DNA of 64,000 nucleotides from Icerya purchasi (GCA_039619475.1 CM077115.1:588963643-589027642), one strand, 5' to 3'. Positions 1 to 12,356 are shown, counted from the stretch's first letter. Made by a program: numbers and translations. The notes: generated by a model from the sequence alone, not told the origin.

Positions 1-1214
1 CATTGGTTTTAATAGTAAACTTTATACTAGCCTCCTTTTGGGAATAAATTTTAGATCTGTTAAAGCCATATGTAATTTGTTTGGTACATAAAAAAAAAAA
101 AAAGTATTTTTTTATTGTAATTCTAGTAAACAATTTGGGGAAATATTTATAAAGATAAACATTGGAGCTTTGTATAAAACAACCATGAAAATAGTTCATT
201 GCTTAAAAGTATGCCATTAATATGTTAATATGTAAAACAAACAAAATTATGTTTTTAAAAATATCTCTAATATTGCCAGTATCTATAGTATTTTGTTAAT
301 GTAATTTTTCAGAAGTTAAATTAATAAATTTACATTTATAAGTGGCAAGTGAGAAACAAAATTAGCAATAATATTAATTAAACATACAGTTTCTTCTTTT
401 AATTCTTAATCCAAAATCTATTAGTCGACAATTAAGCTTTATAAGAAATTTGATGAGATTCATGTTTTAAAAAAATTCTAGCAAGAAGTTTTTCTTTCAT
501 TACCCTAGTACAAACCTCAGTAAACATTAGTATTTCAGTTACTTTGATTAGATGTCTTCCAAATCCACAAATAGAAACGCATACTATCACAAAAGGTTTT
601 ACTATGATTATTTTGGTTAGATATGTATGAAATAGTCTCCAAATCTATAAGCTGAACCATATCTCCTCATAAAAGCTTAGTACTGTAGTTATTCTCATTA
701 AATATACATCAATGTATCCTCTAAATTACATAAACAAAAGAGATGTTTCAAACATTATATGAAATATACAACTAGATTATACACTTGAATAAGTAATAAG
801 GGAGTTTCGTATATAATCTAATTTGAATTAATCATTGCACCAAAGCAAAGTCCCAGAGACATATTCATTCAAACAGGTATGAAAGATATTTCAATATTTG
901 GTTTATAAGTTATTAACATTAAGTAATAATAGATTCAATAAAATGCATCATCAGCGGCGTGTTTACATACCTACACACACAACAAACAAAAGTTTCAGTA
1001 TCGATTAAAAAAATGTTGAAGTTGGTTAGGCAAATAGCAAATACACTGTTAAAAGCATATGCAAACACACAAAATAACTATGTACAGGTTAGCAAATTAT
1101 TACATTGGTTAGACTAAAGCAAGTTCGTCATCAATAGCTTAGGCAAACATACAAAGCAACTCAGTATAGGTAAGAAAAATAATTAAAATTGGTTAATATA
1201 ACCTATAAAAGTAT
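1..1214. other. AT-rich stretch without recognisable gene
   Basis: No open frame with recognisable domains is seen on either strand. The base composition is strongly AT-rich with short A runs, one near 90-103. It reads as intergenic or long-decayed repeat sequence, and I see no promoter, RNA gene or element end that I can defend. Confidence 0.5.
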
Positions 1215-2665
1215 TCGGCGATAATGGAATTTGTATCCTTACAAAGTTGCTTAATAAGATCTATGCTACTGGTCAATTACCCGAGGAATCGTTAACATCA
1301 AAATTTATAATGGTACCGAAAAATCCGCATCCGAAATCATGCTCTGAGTACAGATTGATTAGTTTAATGAGTCACACCTTGAAAATGTTACTTAGGATAA
1401 TACATAACAGGATACGAACTAAATGTGAAGAAAACATTGGAAGAGAACAGTATGGCTTCCGGGGTGGCCTGGGAACTCGAGAGGCATTACTCTGTATGAA
1501 CATCTTGATTCAGAAAATGAAGGAGTTCCAACGTCCAGTATTTCTCTGTTTCCCGGACTTCGAAAAGGCTTTGGACCGAATAACTCATGATAAATTGTTC
1601 CAAATATTCGATATTATTGGCCTAGATGAAGCGGATAAACGTATAATAAAAAATCTTTACTTACACCAAAACGCAGTAATCTCATTAGAAAACAACAAAA
1701 TATCAGATCCAATTAGTATTGAACAAGGAGTAAGGCAAGGATGTATGTTGTCTCCTTTGCTCTTTAATATATACGCGGAACAGGCCTTCAAAGAAGCCCT
1801 TGATGACAGAGAAGAAGGTGTTAAAATCGGCGGTGAAAATATCAATAACATCGGATATGCGGACGACACAGTTTTGATGGCTGAAAGTGCAGAAGACCTA
1901 ACTATATTAACAAAAGCGATGGAAAAAGTATTTGCAATAAATATGGACTGATAATTAACGTGAAGAAAACGAAGATAATGGCCATCTCAAACGACCCACA
2001 CCCTATCGACATAGTGATAAACAATGGCAGACCAGAACACGTCGATAAATACAAATACCTCGGTGCCTAGATTAATAAATATGGTGACCCAGACGGAGAA
2101 ATTAGATGTCGCATTGAGCAAGCGCATTCTGCCTTTATGAAAATGAGGAAGACACTCACAGCTCATGACTTGGACCTTGATTTAAGATTCAGAACTCTGA
2201 AATGCTATGTCTAGTCGTTATTACTATATGGTGTCGAAACGTGGACATTGACGTTCAGAACGCTCCACCGATTAGAAGCCTTTGAGTTTTGGTGTTATAG
2301 ACGCTTACTCAGGATTCCGTGGATCAAAAAGAAGACAAACGCTGAGGTATTACAGACGATGAAAAAAGAAAAGGAGCTGATTGACACTGTTAAAAGAAGA
2401 AAAATAGATTACTTCGGTCATGTGATGCGTGGACCGAAGTACACATTACTGCAGAATATATTGATGGGAAAGGTGGAAGGAAAAAGAAGAGTTGGACGAA
2501 CAAGATTATCTTGGTTCAAGAACCTACAGACATGGACAGGTTGCAGTGTTGAAGAACTGTTCCATACAGCAAAGGATAGGGGTGCCTACAAAGAATTAAC
2601 CAAGTTTGCCATCAGATGAGCCTAAGATCGAGAACGGTCATGGCACCGAAAGAAGAAGAAGAAAA
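1215..2665 (+). pseudogene. 5'-truncated RTE-like non-LTR reverse transcriptase, broken
   Basis: The sequence encodes the reverse transcriptase of an insect non-LTR retrotransposon and its C-terminal tail. Seen: the YRLISLMSH block, the QYGFRGGLGTREAL block, PDFEKALDR carrying the first catalytic Asp, GVRQGCMLSPLLFN, and the catalytic GYADDTVLMAES box near 1854-1884. The downstream tail has the YGVETWTL and CYRRLLRIPW motifs and a GKVEGKRRVGR motif. The first frame ends at a stop at 1949-1951. The homologous reading resumes in another frame at about 1945, with in-frame TAG codons at 2068 and 2212, and continues as an open frame to 2619. There is no endonuclease domain, so the copy is 5' truncated near 1215; it ends in a GAA-rich tail near 2660. 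The clade is uncertain: RTE or a relative such as craTA or Proto2. It is dead as a coding unit. Confidence 0.85.
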
Positions 2666-3240
2666 CCTTCTCTTAATCTTTGTTGTGGTTGAGTAGGGTT
2701 ACTGACTGAGGGTGTTCCTGCAAACGTATTGAAGAAAGAGCAAGAGGTCACGAGAATGTTTAGTAGATGTTGAGTATCTGGTTATTGGTTCATAACATTG
2801 AAAACATAAGTATACAATAAGTAAAAGAATGTAGTTGGTGTGGAACATGTAAGCATAATAGTTCATTTTTAATGGGTGTCTGTAGGAAAGCGGTGTGGTC
2901 AATTATAACCTTTCCTGCTCTTAGCCTGAGGTACTTTACGCAGCACAATAAAAAGAATAAAACAAAATTAACCGACTCCTTTTACTTGCAATTGTTCCTG
3001 AATGTAATTAAAAATAATTCCCATAATTATTGAGAAATTTTCAAGCCCTAAATTGTATTTCCACTTTTCATAGATCATTGCAAATTGTCAGATGAACTAT
3101 TTGGAAACCATCAGTGTAAAATATTTTTTCCACTTGCTATATTTTCAGGGATGGTGAATGTAGTTAAAGTAATAATCCTTTGAAGGAAGAAAATTAAAGG
3201 AATATCTTTTTATTCCATAATAAAAGATAATTATAGGGGC
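2666..3240. other. Intergenic stretch between two retroelement copies
   Basis: AT-rich sequence between the 3' end of the RTE-like copy and the poly-T that marks the 3' end of the Jockey element. No gene, repeat or RNA is recognised. A short open frame on the minus strand (2699-2902) has no recognisable domain and is treated as chance. Confidence 0.45.
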
Positions 3241-3425
3241 CTTTTTTTTTTTCAATAGATCACCCCTGAACGGAGTTACCTAAGCTATTGAAATCTTAAG
3301 TTTCTACTTAAACAATCAATACTTATAAACTATTAATACATAACATGTTGTGAAACTAGTCCAATAACTAGTTCTCACTAATATTTCACAAAAATATGAT
3401 TATTAATTAGGTGATTTACAAATAA

Positions 3426-5962
3426 TTACATAACTAAATCTGGAGGAAATATGCGCTTGAGGCGCCTAATATAATTATTGGTGTTAAGTAGTTGAATGGC
3501 CTCTATATTTATGTGACCATACAGTCGCTTTCCATGTTGTATGGCAAAGTCATGAATGACATTGTTAACCAGCTTCACATTGAAATCACGATGATTGCAT
3601 TGAAACCAACAAACGTTCGTTATTGCACAAAGAATAATATTTTGTCGACGTTGGGTGATATTTCTGTTCGATCAAAAAGTACATCCCCGTAACTGCACTC
3701 CATATGTCCAAATTTGACGCAGGATCGCTTGATATAGAAGACGTTTATTACATAGATTAAGTGGTGATTTTCTGCCAATTAGTACATATGACTAAGCTCG
3801 TGCTTCAGTTGTAACTTTTTGTGCTCTATATGAGTCTTCCACATGAGTCGCGAATCAAAATTCCACCCAAGGTACTTTACTGATCTAGGATACTTGGATG
3901 TAATTAATACTAATCGGATGCTGCAAGTCGATTGGGTGAAGTGTATATGTAACGTGGACGGTCTTGTGCTCATTGAGCTTTATCTTTGAATCCTGCATCC
4001 ACAGCACAACTCGGTCAAGATGATATTGGAGAACCATTGGCGCTTCGGCTTGTGTTTGTCCTATTACCATGAGGACAACATCATCAGCGTAGGTAGCTGG
4101 AAAAATATCGTCTGAGAGTGGAATATCAGAAGTATAGAGAGTATCCAAGACCGGTCCAAGAACAAGCTTGTATGGACTGAAATGCAAATCTTGCATCTTC
4201 ATGCACAACACAGAATTTGCGTTTTTTTATAGGGTACGATGGTGATTAATTTATAATTTAAGCCTTCATGCCAGACTCGATCGAATGCCTGTGCGACATC
4301 TAAAAATACAGCGACACAATATAATTTATTTTAGAATGCTTGCATAATGTATGTTGTTACACGATGTACCTGATCAATCGTTGAGTGGTAACTACGGAAT
4401 CCAAATTAATGATCTGGAAGCTTATCTGATGTATATGTGGGTTAAGCGGCTCTAAGAGCAGCTTTTCATATAATTAGGCCAGAGACAGTAACGGCGAAAT
4501 GGATCTGTAAGACGTTAGCAATTCTGGTGGTTTGTCTGTTTTTTTCAGCACGACAATCTGTACCGTTTTAAATATTGTAGGAACATGTTAAAGACACAAA
4601 CTACTGTTAAACAAATATGTTATGAACGGTATAGCTTTCCATGGCAGCTCTTGCAGGAGCACTTTCATCAATTTCGGCCGCTTTCTTAGGATTTATGCTC
4701 CTATCAATCATTTTAGCAACCTCTATAGGAGACATGAACTATATAGGTTGTTGTGGTTGATAAATTGGAGTTGTATACACACATCATTGAATATTATTTG
4801 GCTAAAATACTGTTGCTAGATATTTTGCAAAAATAATTCTGCTTTCTTTTCATTTCGACGCATCCATTTTCCATCTTCATTTTTAAGTGGCGGCATCTGG
4901 ACCATGGATCGTTTGAAGCGTCAAGTTTCTTGCCACAATGAATAATCTTTATCAGCACTAGGATTCAATCAAGACATCTTCAAACTTTTTCCTATCGATT
5001 GCTGCAGTTAAAGGGCCCAGCTGGTTGCTGATCCGATTAAACATATTCTTGTCTTTTGGTCGTCTTGTTCAATGCCAAATGTGTCATACTTTTCGTCGAT
5101 GCTTGATTAGCAGTCTAACCTGCAATGGGTAACACTTTCCTTGAACTGGTGTAGCAGTTTTAGCACCCTTATGAATTATTTGGGTGAATTGCTGGTTTTA
5201 CATTACCAATTCTTCTGTTGTTTTTAGTCGGACTTTCAAGTTTATATTAGAATCAAGTTCTTGTAAACTTGTTAGTAAGATTATGACGTATCTCACCATG
5301 CCGCTTAGTGTAACAAGCACTGGAACGTGACCAGAAATAAGCTCCCAATAGTAATTAACTTCAATGTAATTAGCTACTACTCTGCGAGTTATGTAAAAGT
5401 CAATGAGATCAGGTATTTTCTCAGGATCTGTTGGCCAGTATGTCGGATTCCTTAATGTATGGAACTCGTATGACTGAATTTTGAGCAATTCTCTACCTTT
5501 AGGTGCTATCAACCGTGAGCCCCATGCAGTGTGTTTTGCATTGTAATCACCTCCAACGATGAATCTGCTACCCAGCTGCTTAAATATTTCACTGAATTTT
5601 TCATGCTTCACTGCATGGCTCGGAGGACAATATGCTGCGGCAAGTATCAGATCAGTGTTATTAAGGTGTACAACTATACTTGTAATTTGGATATAATCTT
5701 TACAGATCTCTTTATTAACGTAGTGTTTAACATTGTTCATGACGATTAGAGGCTATGCCAGCGTGTGGTTTACAATGAATATCAGCTCTGCATTTGGGAT
5801 ATGGCGTGTAATACATTGTATAACCATGTATATGAATAAATGTATAATTATTGAAGTGTGCCTCAGAAATGGGACATCTATGTTTTTGTGTCTAAACAAT
5901 ACCTCGAATTCCTTCTTTCTCTTCAGGAGACCGTTGACATTCCACGTTATCATGTGAAGCAT
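3426..5962 (-). pseudogene. Jockey ORF2 (endonuclease and reverse transcriptase) pseudogene
   Basis: This ORF2 would cut target DNA and copy the element RNA into it. The endonuclease begins with ITWNVNGLLKRKKEFE near 5950 and continues with GGDYNAKHTAWGSRL and PTYWPTDPEKIPDLIDF (about 5400-5580). The reverse transcriptase is recognisable from decayed fragments: LGPVLDTLYTSDIPL, then ATYADDVVLM with the catalytic box near 4085-4110, then VKYLGWNFDSRLMWKTHI near 3850-3890. The C-terminal part, read from the sequence between frames, includes IWTYGVQLRGC and RRLKRIFPPDL and ends with a TAA at 3426-3428. Several frameshifts and stops break it (for example around 4212-4560 and 4620-5190), so no continuous protein exists. 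The arrangement and motifs are typical of insect Jockey elements. Confidence 0.85.
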
Positions 5963-6022
5963 AGTCCTTTTTTATTCTTGTTACGTTTATGTTTTTTGCC
6001 AACATCATCATCAGTTCGGCAA

Positions 6023-7360
6023 CTATTTATTAGCTTCCAATTCGGCTATTCTGTAATTCATACTTTGTAACAGATTACAGATGTCGTCTATCGTTTTTTC
6101 CTTTAGACTGTTTTTTTGATTTTGACTGTGATTGCTTAACTTGTTGTTTTGGTTGTGCTGACTTTGGAAATGATTGTGAAGTTGTAAGTGCTGATGTAGG
6201 AGCAGAAACTGCAATTTGTGGTTTCTGACGCATTCTCTCCAAAACTGTCACTTTCTTAACCTTAGTCTCAGCTGCTAGCTTTTTTTGATATACTAGGCAA
6301 GCTTTCCAGTTTCAGTATGTATTCCACCACAATTAGCACATTTACATTCTTGGATTTTAGGCTTCTGCCACATTTAACACAGCGTGCTTGTCTTGCACAA
6401 TATGTTTTCATGTGTCCGTACAGTTGACAGTTTTTACACTGAACCACTTCGTTTGCCTTTTAGCGTGGCCTTTCTATTTTGATTTTGACGCCCATCAGGT
6501 TTGTAAATTTCAAATATATATCTATTATTAGAACTTGGCGCGAATTCAATAAAGAACAATGGTTTAGGTGTTTTAATTGTTTTACGCAAGACACTTCCGT
6601 CTTTCTTTGTTTCAGTCTGTACTTTATTTAGTACATTTGTAACGTATACACTGTCTGATGTTCTTTCTCACAAAGGGCTTCAATAATTTTTTCCGGTTTT
6701 GTTGTAGGGTGTAAGTGTCTAATTACAACTTTGAAAGGGGCTTTCTTTTCAACCTGAATTGTATGAAACCCTATGCCATTTGGGAATAATTTATTGTTTA
6801 TTTTCTTTCTCTTAATTTGTTCATCACCATGCGAAAACTTGACTCGTCAGAGCAAATTAATTTGGTATCTCCATTGCTCAGTGACTGTACGGTTGGATTT
6901 GGACAGTGTAGTTTACCTAAACTCTGCATAAGATATTCGATATATTTAACGTTACTAACAAAGATGGACGGTATTATAGCCTTAACAGGAACTTGCGCTA
7001 CATGACTGCATGATGCTTTTTCTGCCGTTTTATTAGTTGACATAATAGTAGGCTGTTTTTCAAATGTACTATCAGGTCTTATATTACATACAGGTACATT
7101 CAAATGATTGAAGGCTGTCGAGGTGGCAGCATCTTTATTGCCAGTTAAGTCGTGTGATTTTTGTCTTTGTTCTTCTGTCAGTGCACTGAGAGTACTTTGC
7201 GACCGTGTTTGTGAACTAATGCCTCCTTGACTTGCTAGCTTATTATTTAAAAGCGTGACTTGTTTTTAAAGCTGTTCTATTCGGTGTATATATTTCTGCT
7301 CTCTTTGTTTCGCTTCAGCTTACCATTGCTGATATTGCTGTATAGTGATACCAGCAACTT
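6023..7360 (-). pseudogene. Jockey ORF1 (gag-like nucleic-acid-binding protein) pseudogene
   Basis: This ORF1 protein would bind the element RNA. The N-terminal half (6798-7103) contains PSIFVSNVKYIEYLMQSLG and an IRHLHPTTKPEKI stretch just downstream, as in the domain that precedes the zinc knuckles in Jockey gag proteins. A CCHC knuckle reads CKNCQLYGHMKTYC at about 6400-6450, and further Cys pairs follow (CVKCG, and a frame-shifted CANCGGIH). The tail is Lys/Gln/Ser-rich, and the last open segment ends IAELEANK with a stop at 6023. At least three frame changes are needed to read the whole, so it is a pseudogene. It lies just upstream of the ORF2 remnant, in the expected order. Confidence 0.75.
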
Positions 7361-7430
7361 GTGATTGTATAGAGGAAGGAGCTGCGTTTATTTGCCGCTC
7401 CGTGTGATCGTTCTTTATTGATTGCTATTA

Positions 7431-8894
7431 AACACGGCGCATGTAAAAATGATAGCGATCGATAATATATTAATATACGAATGTTCGATATTTGACATAT
7501 CTGGCTACACTGACAAAATAGTTTGCTGCGCTCTCTGTATAACAATAAACCGATGGAAAAAATATTGGAATGTTAAAAAAATTAAATAAATATTTTTGAA
7601 AAATTCAAATATACATATGCTTAACAGCAGTTAGCCTTGTAACGATTGACCAATACTTAGATATGTATATTTACATAGTGGCGAATATTCTTTTTACTCG
7701 TCGATTAAATGTCGGTTTTTTATTGTCTTAGAAATTTGCAATTTCTGCAAAATGCTGACGTTATCTGCAAAAAATTAGTTAGTGAGTAGTTTACGCCTGA
7801 ATTCCGAGGTTACAATGAAGTCTGAAATCAGTCATCACACTTCTAGCATGTTGTATTGTGTTTAAAAAGTTTCGAGAGTTTATGGGCAGCCCTGTTGGTG
7901 TGCTTTAGTCAAATTTAAATCTTGTGTAAGAGTTTTTTACATTTAACAAGTTTAATGTGTTCTGGATAGGTTAATTTACAGTTTATCAACATATTCAGAT
8001 AACTGCCCAATTATGATGAAGAACGAATATTAGGTTGTTGATACATTGATAAATATGCTTTACTTTTGGATTTTAATGATTGAAATTGTTTTTGAATGAT
8101 CATTTAATTGCATTATTTGATGTGTTTTATAAAATTTCCAACTAATTTCTAATACTTTGCACTTAACGAGTTGTACCAGTCGGGACATTTATATCATTAA
8201 CGGTGATATTATTGCTATGCTTTGATATAATGAAACCACACCGTCCTGGAATAATCGGTTTGTAAGAAAATTTTCTACACAACAACTTACATGTTCTAGA
8301 ACGTTTCATTTATGTATAAGGTATAAATTATCTTGTAGCTTGACAGTTGCGTCGAATGTCTTTTGGGTGGCTAAACTTAAAAATACGATCAGATAGTGTT
8401 TGTTGCTGAAGCTTCGCCTATGATAACATGCGCCCGTATTATTACTACATCTTTTTTTTTGAGTAGCCTTATATCGGAAACCATTTTAATTTAACATTAG
8501 TCCTTTGCAGGTCTATGACAATTGGCAGGTTATTATTTTTCTATATAGTCTTCGTAATAAGAATTAAGATTGCAGATGACGGCTTTTTACCGCTGATGGA
8601 TTTTTTTATTCTCTTAAAGTTGTTGAAATTATTCCACTTTTTCATCGCTCGTCCTACGGGTAATATATTACAAAGACACATAACATATGTGTGCATATAT
8701 ATATATTGTAATTAGTAATAGGAATGAAAAAGAGCATTTATTACAACTTTTTTTTCTCATAATTCAAAAAAAGTTCATATTAAGAAAAATGACGTTTGTC
8801 TCTTATCTGCATTATGTACTATTTGATCTTAAGTTATTCGAGTTAATTACATCTAGCTTGCATTTGTTTCGTTCGAGCTTAAGAGACATACTTC
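7431..8894. other. AT-rich stretch without recognisable gene
   Basis: No reliable coding similarity. Open frames on the plus strand at 8515-8962 are rich in Phe, Leu and Ile, as expected from AT-rich sequence, and carry no domain signature. A T run sits at 8451-8460. This may be decayed element DNA but nothing specific can be supported. Confidence 0.4.
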
Positions 8895-9249
8895 ATTTAC
8901 TAAAGCCTTGTGGTCACTACACCACAGCCCAGTCCTGGATATGTCTTCACGTCTTCTATTGAGGATCTCCATCTTCTCGGCATAAGTACGTAATCTATTT
9001 GATTTCTGACTTGTCCATTCGGCAAAGTTCATGTATACAGAAACGTCGGTAGTGATGCTTAAAATTTGAATTCATTATACAGAGATTGTTTTCTGAGCAA
9101 AAGTCAATTGACATTTTACCCCTTTTATTTCTGTCTCCCGGGCCATATTTTCCTACTGTAACGATATCTGGTCGAATTACAATATAATCGACACTCTTTC
9201 CTTTTGTAATTGCTTCTGGATAAATGTCCTTGGTTGGCAAGCCTCTCAA
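8895..9249 (-). pseudogene. Endonuclease fragment of an RTE-like retrotransposon
   Basis: The minus-strand reading contains VGKYGPGDRNKRGKMSIDFC followed by SENNLCIMNSNFKHHYRR, which matches the central part of the apurinic-type endonuclease in RTE-like elements. Past the stop at 8995 the homology continues in another frame as NGQVRNQIDYVLMPRRWRSS and then VKTYPGLGCG. The family normally ends this block with a conserved DCGSDH motif; here it reads as GLGCGVV, so the active site is lost. Both ends are truncated. It may derive from the same clade as the copy at 1215-2665. Confidence 0.65.
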
Positions 9250-9441
9250 CGAAAAAAGAGAAATAAAATAAAATAAATAAAAATAGTTTAATTGCGTTGT
9301 CTTTTGCTTAATTTTATTTTTGATAGCAGTGATGATTGTTGAAATTTCATTTGCCGTATTACGGGCGCCGAGTCGTAATAATAATTAGAAACCGAAATAA
9401 TAGATGCGCCCAATAATGCAGGCTTGGCGAGATTCCAAAAG

Positions 9442-9482
9442 AAATAATTAATTCGAAATAATTAATTCGAAATAATTAATCG
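9442..9482. repeat. 14-bp tandem repeat, about three copies
   Basis: The unit AAATAATTAATTCG repeats head to tail nearly three times; the last copy changes after AAATAATTAAT. It is a minor minisatellite in otherwise anonymous sequence. Confidence 0.85.
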
Positions 9483-10718
9483 GCGGAAGTTTCGGCTTAG
9501 TCGGTTTCGGCAAGAATATATTATTCGATAATATTATAGCGTTAGTAAACTTTCAACTAGTTGAGGCCCTTCCTGCGCTTGAGCAATTAGAATATAGCGG
9601 TTGACCGAAATGTGGCATCACTTGTGAACGGATCGGGTAAGTTAATTATTAGCGAATGCGCTATTAGGTCTATCGTCCTAAATAGTAGGCTGCATGGTTT
9701 TGTTCGGTTTCAACCGGGTGTTGAATGGTATTTCAGTTTTTGTTATTATCTGACCGCTAAACCGAGCACATTATTTCATTTCCACACAGTCCTTCAGATC
9801 CACTTAAGTCTTTCTCCTCCGTCGGGTCGGCTTTATTCATTTTAAATCCTCTTTTTCGTGCGCTCCTGATAGCCTATCCTCTGCCCCCTCCCTTCGGCAG
9901 CCCATATTTGTGTGTAGGGGAGTCTTTTTCTTTTCAGCCTGTTGTTTGCACAACCATCGTATGTTATATCTGCGGCTTTGCTTTCACTTTGGTGCACATT
10001 TGTCGACTACATTTATTCCAGCTGTATTTCCACCAGTTCGCGTTCGATTGAAATTAAGTGCCGTCCCATTGTTTCAACGAAACCATTCTCATTTTATACG
10101 GCTCAGAAGTTCGTCTTAGTTTTTTTCACCTATGTGTAACAATTAATTTCGGGGTTAAATATCGGCTGTATTTACATAAAACTATCGCTCGCGTTATATT
10201 TTAAATTGAGCTCGATAAATCCCGTCCGTCGTCAGCATGCACGCACACAAAAAAAAATTTATTCCGGATAAATCGTATGAATCACGTCTATATGACTACA
10301 GTATATGCAGGAGTAAAAAGTGCAAGCGACAGATATTATTACGTATAAAAAAATATTAAAGTATAATTTACGATGTTCTTTTTTAATTTCCAGTTTACAG
10401 CGGATAGTACGGAAGAATTATCATTACTTAAAAGGATTGCATTTTCTTTAAAGTTACATCATAATGAATTTTTTCAGATTTTTTGGCGCAAAATTCAAAT
10501 TTTTATGAACGTTTCAAATTTTAAAAGCTCGATAAAAATGAAACAAAAAATAAGATTTTCTCAAAAAAAAAAAAAAAAAAAAGTACGTTGTGTATTTTGA
10601 TGCTAAAAATGTCCTTGAAATTTTTCAGAATTTTTGGAATAGTGGAACAGGATCAAAAACGCGAAAACCTATTTTTTCAATCGAAAATAGGCTTTCTTCG
10701 CTTCAAAAATTTGAAGTT
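9483..10718. other. Anonymous sequence, partly less AT-rich
   Basis: The stretch 9,540-10,140 is noticeably less AT-rich than its surroundings and has pyrimidine-rich patches. I see no open frame with domains, no splice-like structure I can defend and no RNA gene. A run of about 19 A lies at 10563-10581. It could be part of an old element's untranslated region. Confidence 0.35.
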
Positions 10719-10994
10719 ATCGTTTAACTAAGGTGCTTGGCTACCAAATCAGAGGTCACCGGTTCCAGACTTGTCTCGTGTCCCGGATCCAAGTCGCTTC
10801 CAAACTTATCTAATCTAAAACTGAATTGAGTAACAAAGAAATCTGGGAAAGTAAAGGCGGCCAAAAGAAAGGAACTGGCCCCGGTATTCTCATCAGATCC
10901 ATTAGGCTTAGTACATTGAGAACCTTATCTTCACAATCCATGATACCCCTTATCAAGGATATATGGGACTTGCTTTACTTTACTTTACTTTATT
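10719..10994 (+). mobile_element. Probable tRNA-derived SINE
   Basis: The head resembles a degenerate tRNA. TAACTAAGGTG at 10725-10735 fits the RNA polymerase III A box with one mismatch, and GGTTCCAGACT at 10761-10771 is a weakened B box at the usual distance. An unrelated body of about 200 bp follows, ending in a tail of TTTAC-type repeats at about 10973-10994. This head, body and simple-repeat tail is the SINE layout. No other copy is seen in the window, so the assignment rests on structure alone. Confidence 0.5.
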
Positions 10995-12316
10995 GATGAA
11001 TATCGTTCGTTCTGTTTGCCATTTCATTATTCTCGCATTGTTATATAAAATTTGCATTTTTCTGTACGGGCTGTGTGTAGTATTCCCGTTTCTGCGGTTC
11101 TTTTTCAAAATGATTTTCTCTCGCTTTAATTCAATCAAATATATTGTTCCATCAGGATGCGGATAATAGGCGGTGAAGAACTCGGAGTGATTATTTTTTT
11201 TTTTTTCTTTTTTGGCCCGAACAGAACAGTTCATTTGGCCAGTAAACTACGACACGACTAAATATTAAAAAATACTAATAATAGAAAATTCAGGAAGAGA
11301 AATTTCATTCTACATTATGGCCGCAACTGCTGGCAGTGCCCACAATGCTCAATGAAACAAAACAAACACAAACAAGATTTTTTCATTCTGGAAAAAGGAG
11401 CAAAAGAAAAAATAGATAAATAGATAAATATTTCTATCACACATTATGTGACCACAGTTGCCTGGCAATGCTCACAATGCATTATGAGAAAAAGGAGGTA
11501 GTCACAGCCACACTGGACAAAGACTACAATGTAAGAAAAAAATAAGTAAAATAATGGAGAAAGAAAGAAAAAAAAATCAAACAACAATCCTGTTTCTTTC
11601 AATAAACCTAAAAAGGACAAATAAAATTTTACCACTGGAACAGAGAAGATAAAAAATACACAATGGAGTGATTATTAAAAGCAGCTAAGGAAACAACAAC
11701 TCCTAACAGATAATCTCTATAACGCTAAGAAAACCAAAAAAAAAAAAAAAACAATAAGCTTTCAGAACAATGATAAATAAACATTCAAGCTGTTGGATTG
11801 ATAAAAATAGCGCGGTTCCGATGAAGAAATAATAATTAAGTAAAACATAAGGAGACAAATAATTCATTTATGAACATAATACAAATATTAAAGTGCTACA
11901 GCTCACAAACAGGGTAATGCGCAATCAAGATTCAAAAATTCGAAAAACGCATCATCCTCAGTTATTTTCTGTTTCTCTTTTCCTAAATCTACTACTAACA
12001 ATCGGACTCCATGCCGAACTAAGCTGCACCCCCTCCTCTCTATTAGAGGTTTTATTAATTTTGATTTCAAGAGAGCAGTGATGAGACCTTGGTTCGGCAT
12101 GGAGACCGTTTGTTAGTTTATTGAAAAAAAATCATAACTGATAGGAAAGACCAGATTAATTCTATAAAAAGTACTGTTACGTCCGAAACTACTGGGAGGA
12201 ATGTCCTGATTCAACAATGAGGTTAATAGCACGCCGGTAATGGAAAACCTAGAAGGAAAAACATATAATTTACGAAATCGTAGTCGGCTGAAACGAGCCA
12301 GTTAGATTTTAGTTTA
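10995..12316. other. AT-rich intergenic sequence with short internal repeats
   Basis: No gene is recognised. Two related segments of about 50 bp lie at roughly 11308-11360 and 11438-11490; both contain an ACATTATG motif followed by a GGCARTGCYCACAATGC motif, suggesting an old local duplication. A long inverted repeat is described separately at 12007-12104. Runs of A occur near 11740-11755. Confidence 0.4.
12007..12104. repeat. Inverted repeat with 17-bp arms
   Basis: CTCCATGCCGAACTAAG at 12007-12023 is the reverse complement, with one mismatch, of CTTGGTTCGGCATGGAG at 12088-12104. The arms are separated by 64 bp, and pairing continues weakly inward. It could be a small palindromic element remnant. 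No target-site duplication is evident. Confidence 0.7.
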
Positions 12317-12356
12317 GTTTCTGATCACGGACCCCGTGTAATTCGAAACGTCAAAT
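12317..12356 (+). ncRNA. Degenerate hammerhead-type motif of a Penelope-like element
   Basis: CTGATCA at 12321-12327 (consensus CTGATGA) is followed at 12345-12352 by GAAACGTC, the second half of the hammerhead core in its Penelope-like form with a palindromic ACGT stem III. The flanking GTTT and AAAT can pair as stem I. Helix II is poor: CACGG/CCGTG pair, but overlap the core box. Compared with the clean copies at 47,473 and 50,443-50,887 this one is decayed and probably inactive. Confidence 0.35.

Larger units (their letters stand above)
3241..7430 (-). mobile_element. Jockey-clade non-LTR retrotransposon, nearly complete but decayed
   Basis: On the minus strand the order is ORF1 (gag-like, zinc knuckles), endonuclease, reverse transcriptase, a Jockey-type C-terminal region and then a poly-A tail, seen as a run of T at 3242-3252 on the plus strand. 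This is the full layout of a Jockey element of about 4.2 kb. Many frameshifts and stops in both ORFs show that it has been inactive for a long time. The 5' end is not sharp; it lies somewhere near 7,400-7,500, and I could not identify a target-site duplication. Confidence 0.8.

Noticed and set aside
5531..6070. Plus-strand open frames over the Jockey element
   Set aside because: They are antisense to recognisable Jockey endonuclease and ORF1 sequence.
8515..8962. Plus-strand open frames rich in Phe and Leu, possibly membrane proteins
   Set aside because: Composition is explained by AT-rich DNA; no domain, no conserved motif, overlapping frames.
12007..12104. microRNA precursor
   Set aside because: The loop of 64 bases is large, inner pairing is poor, and there is no expression evidence; kept only as an inverted repeat.
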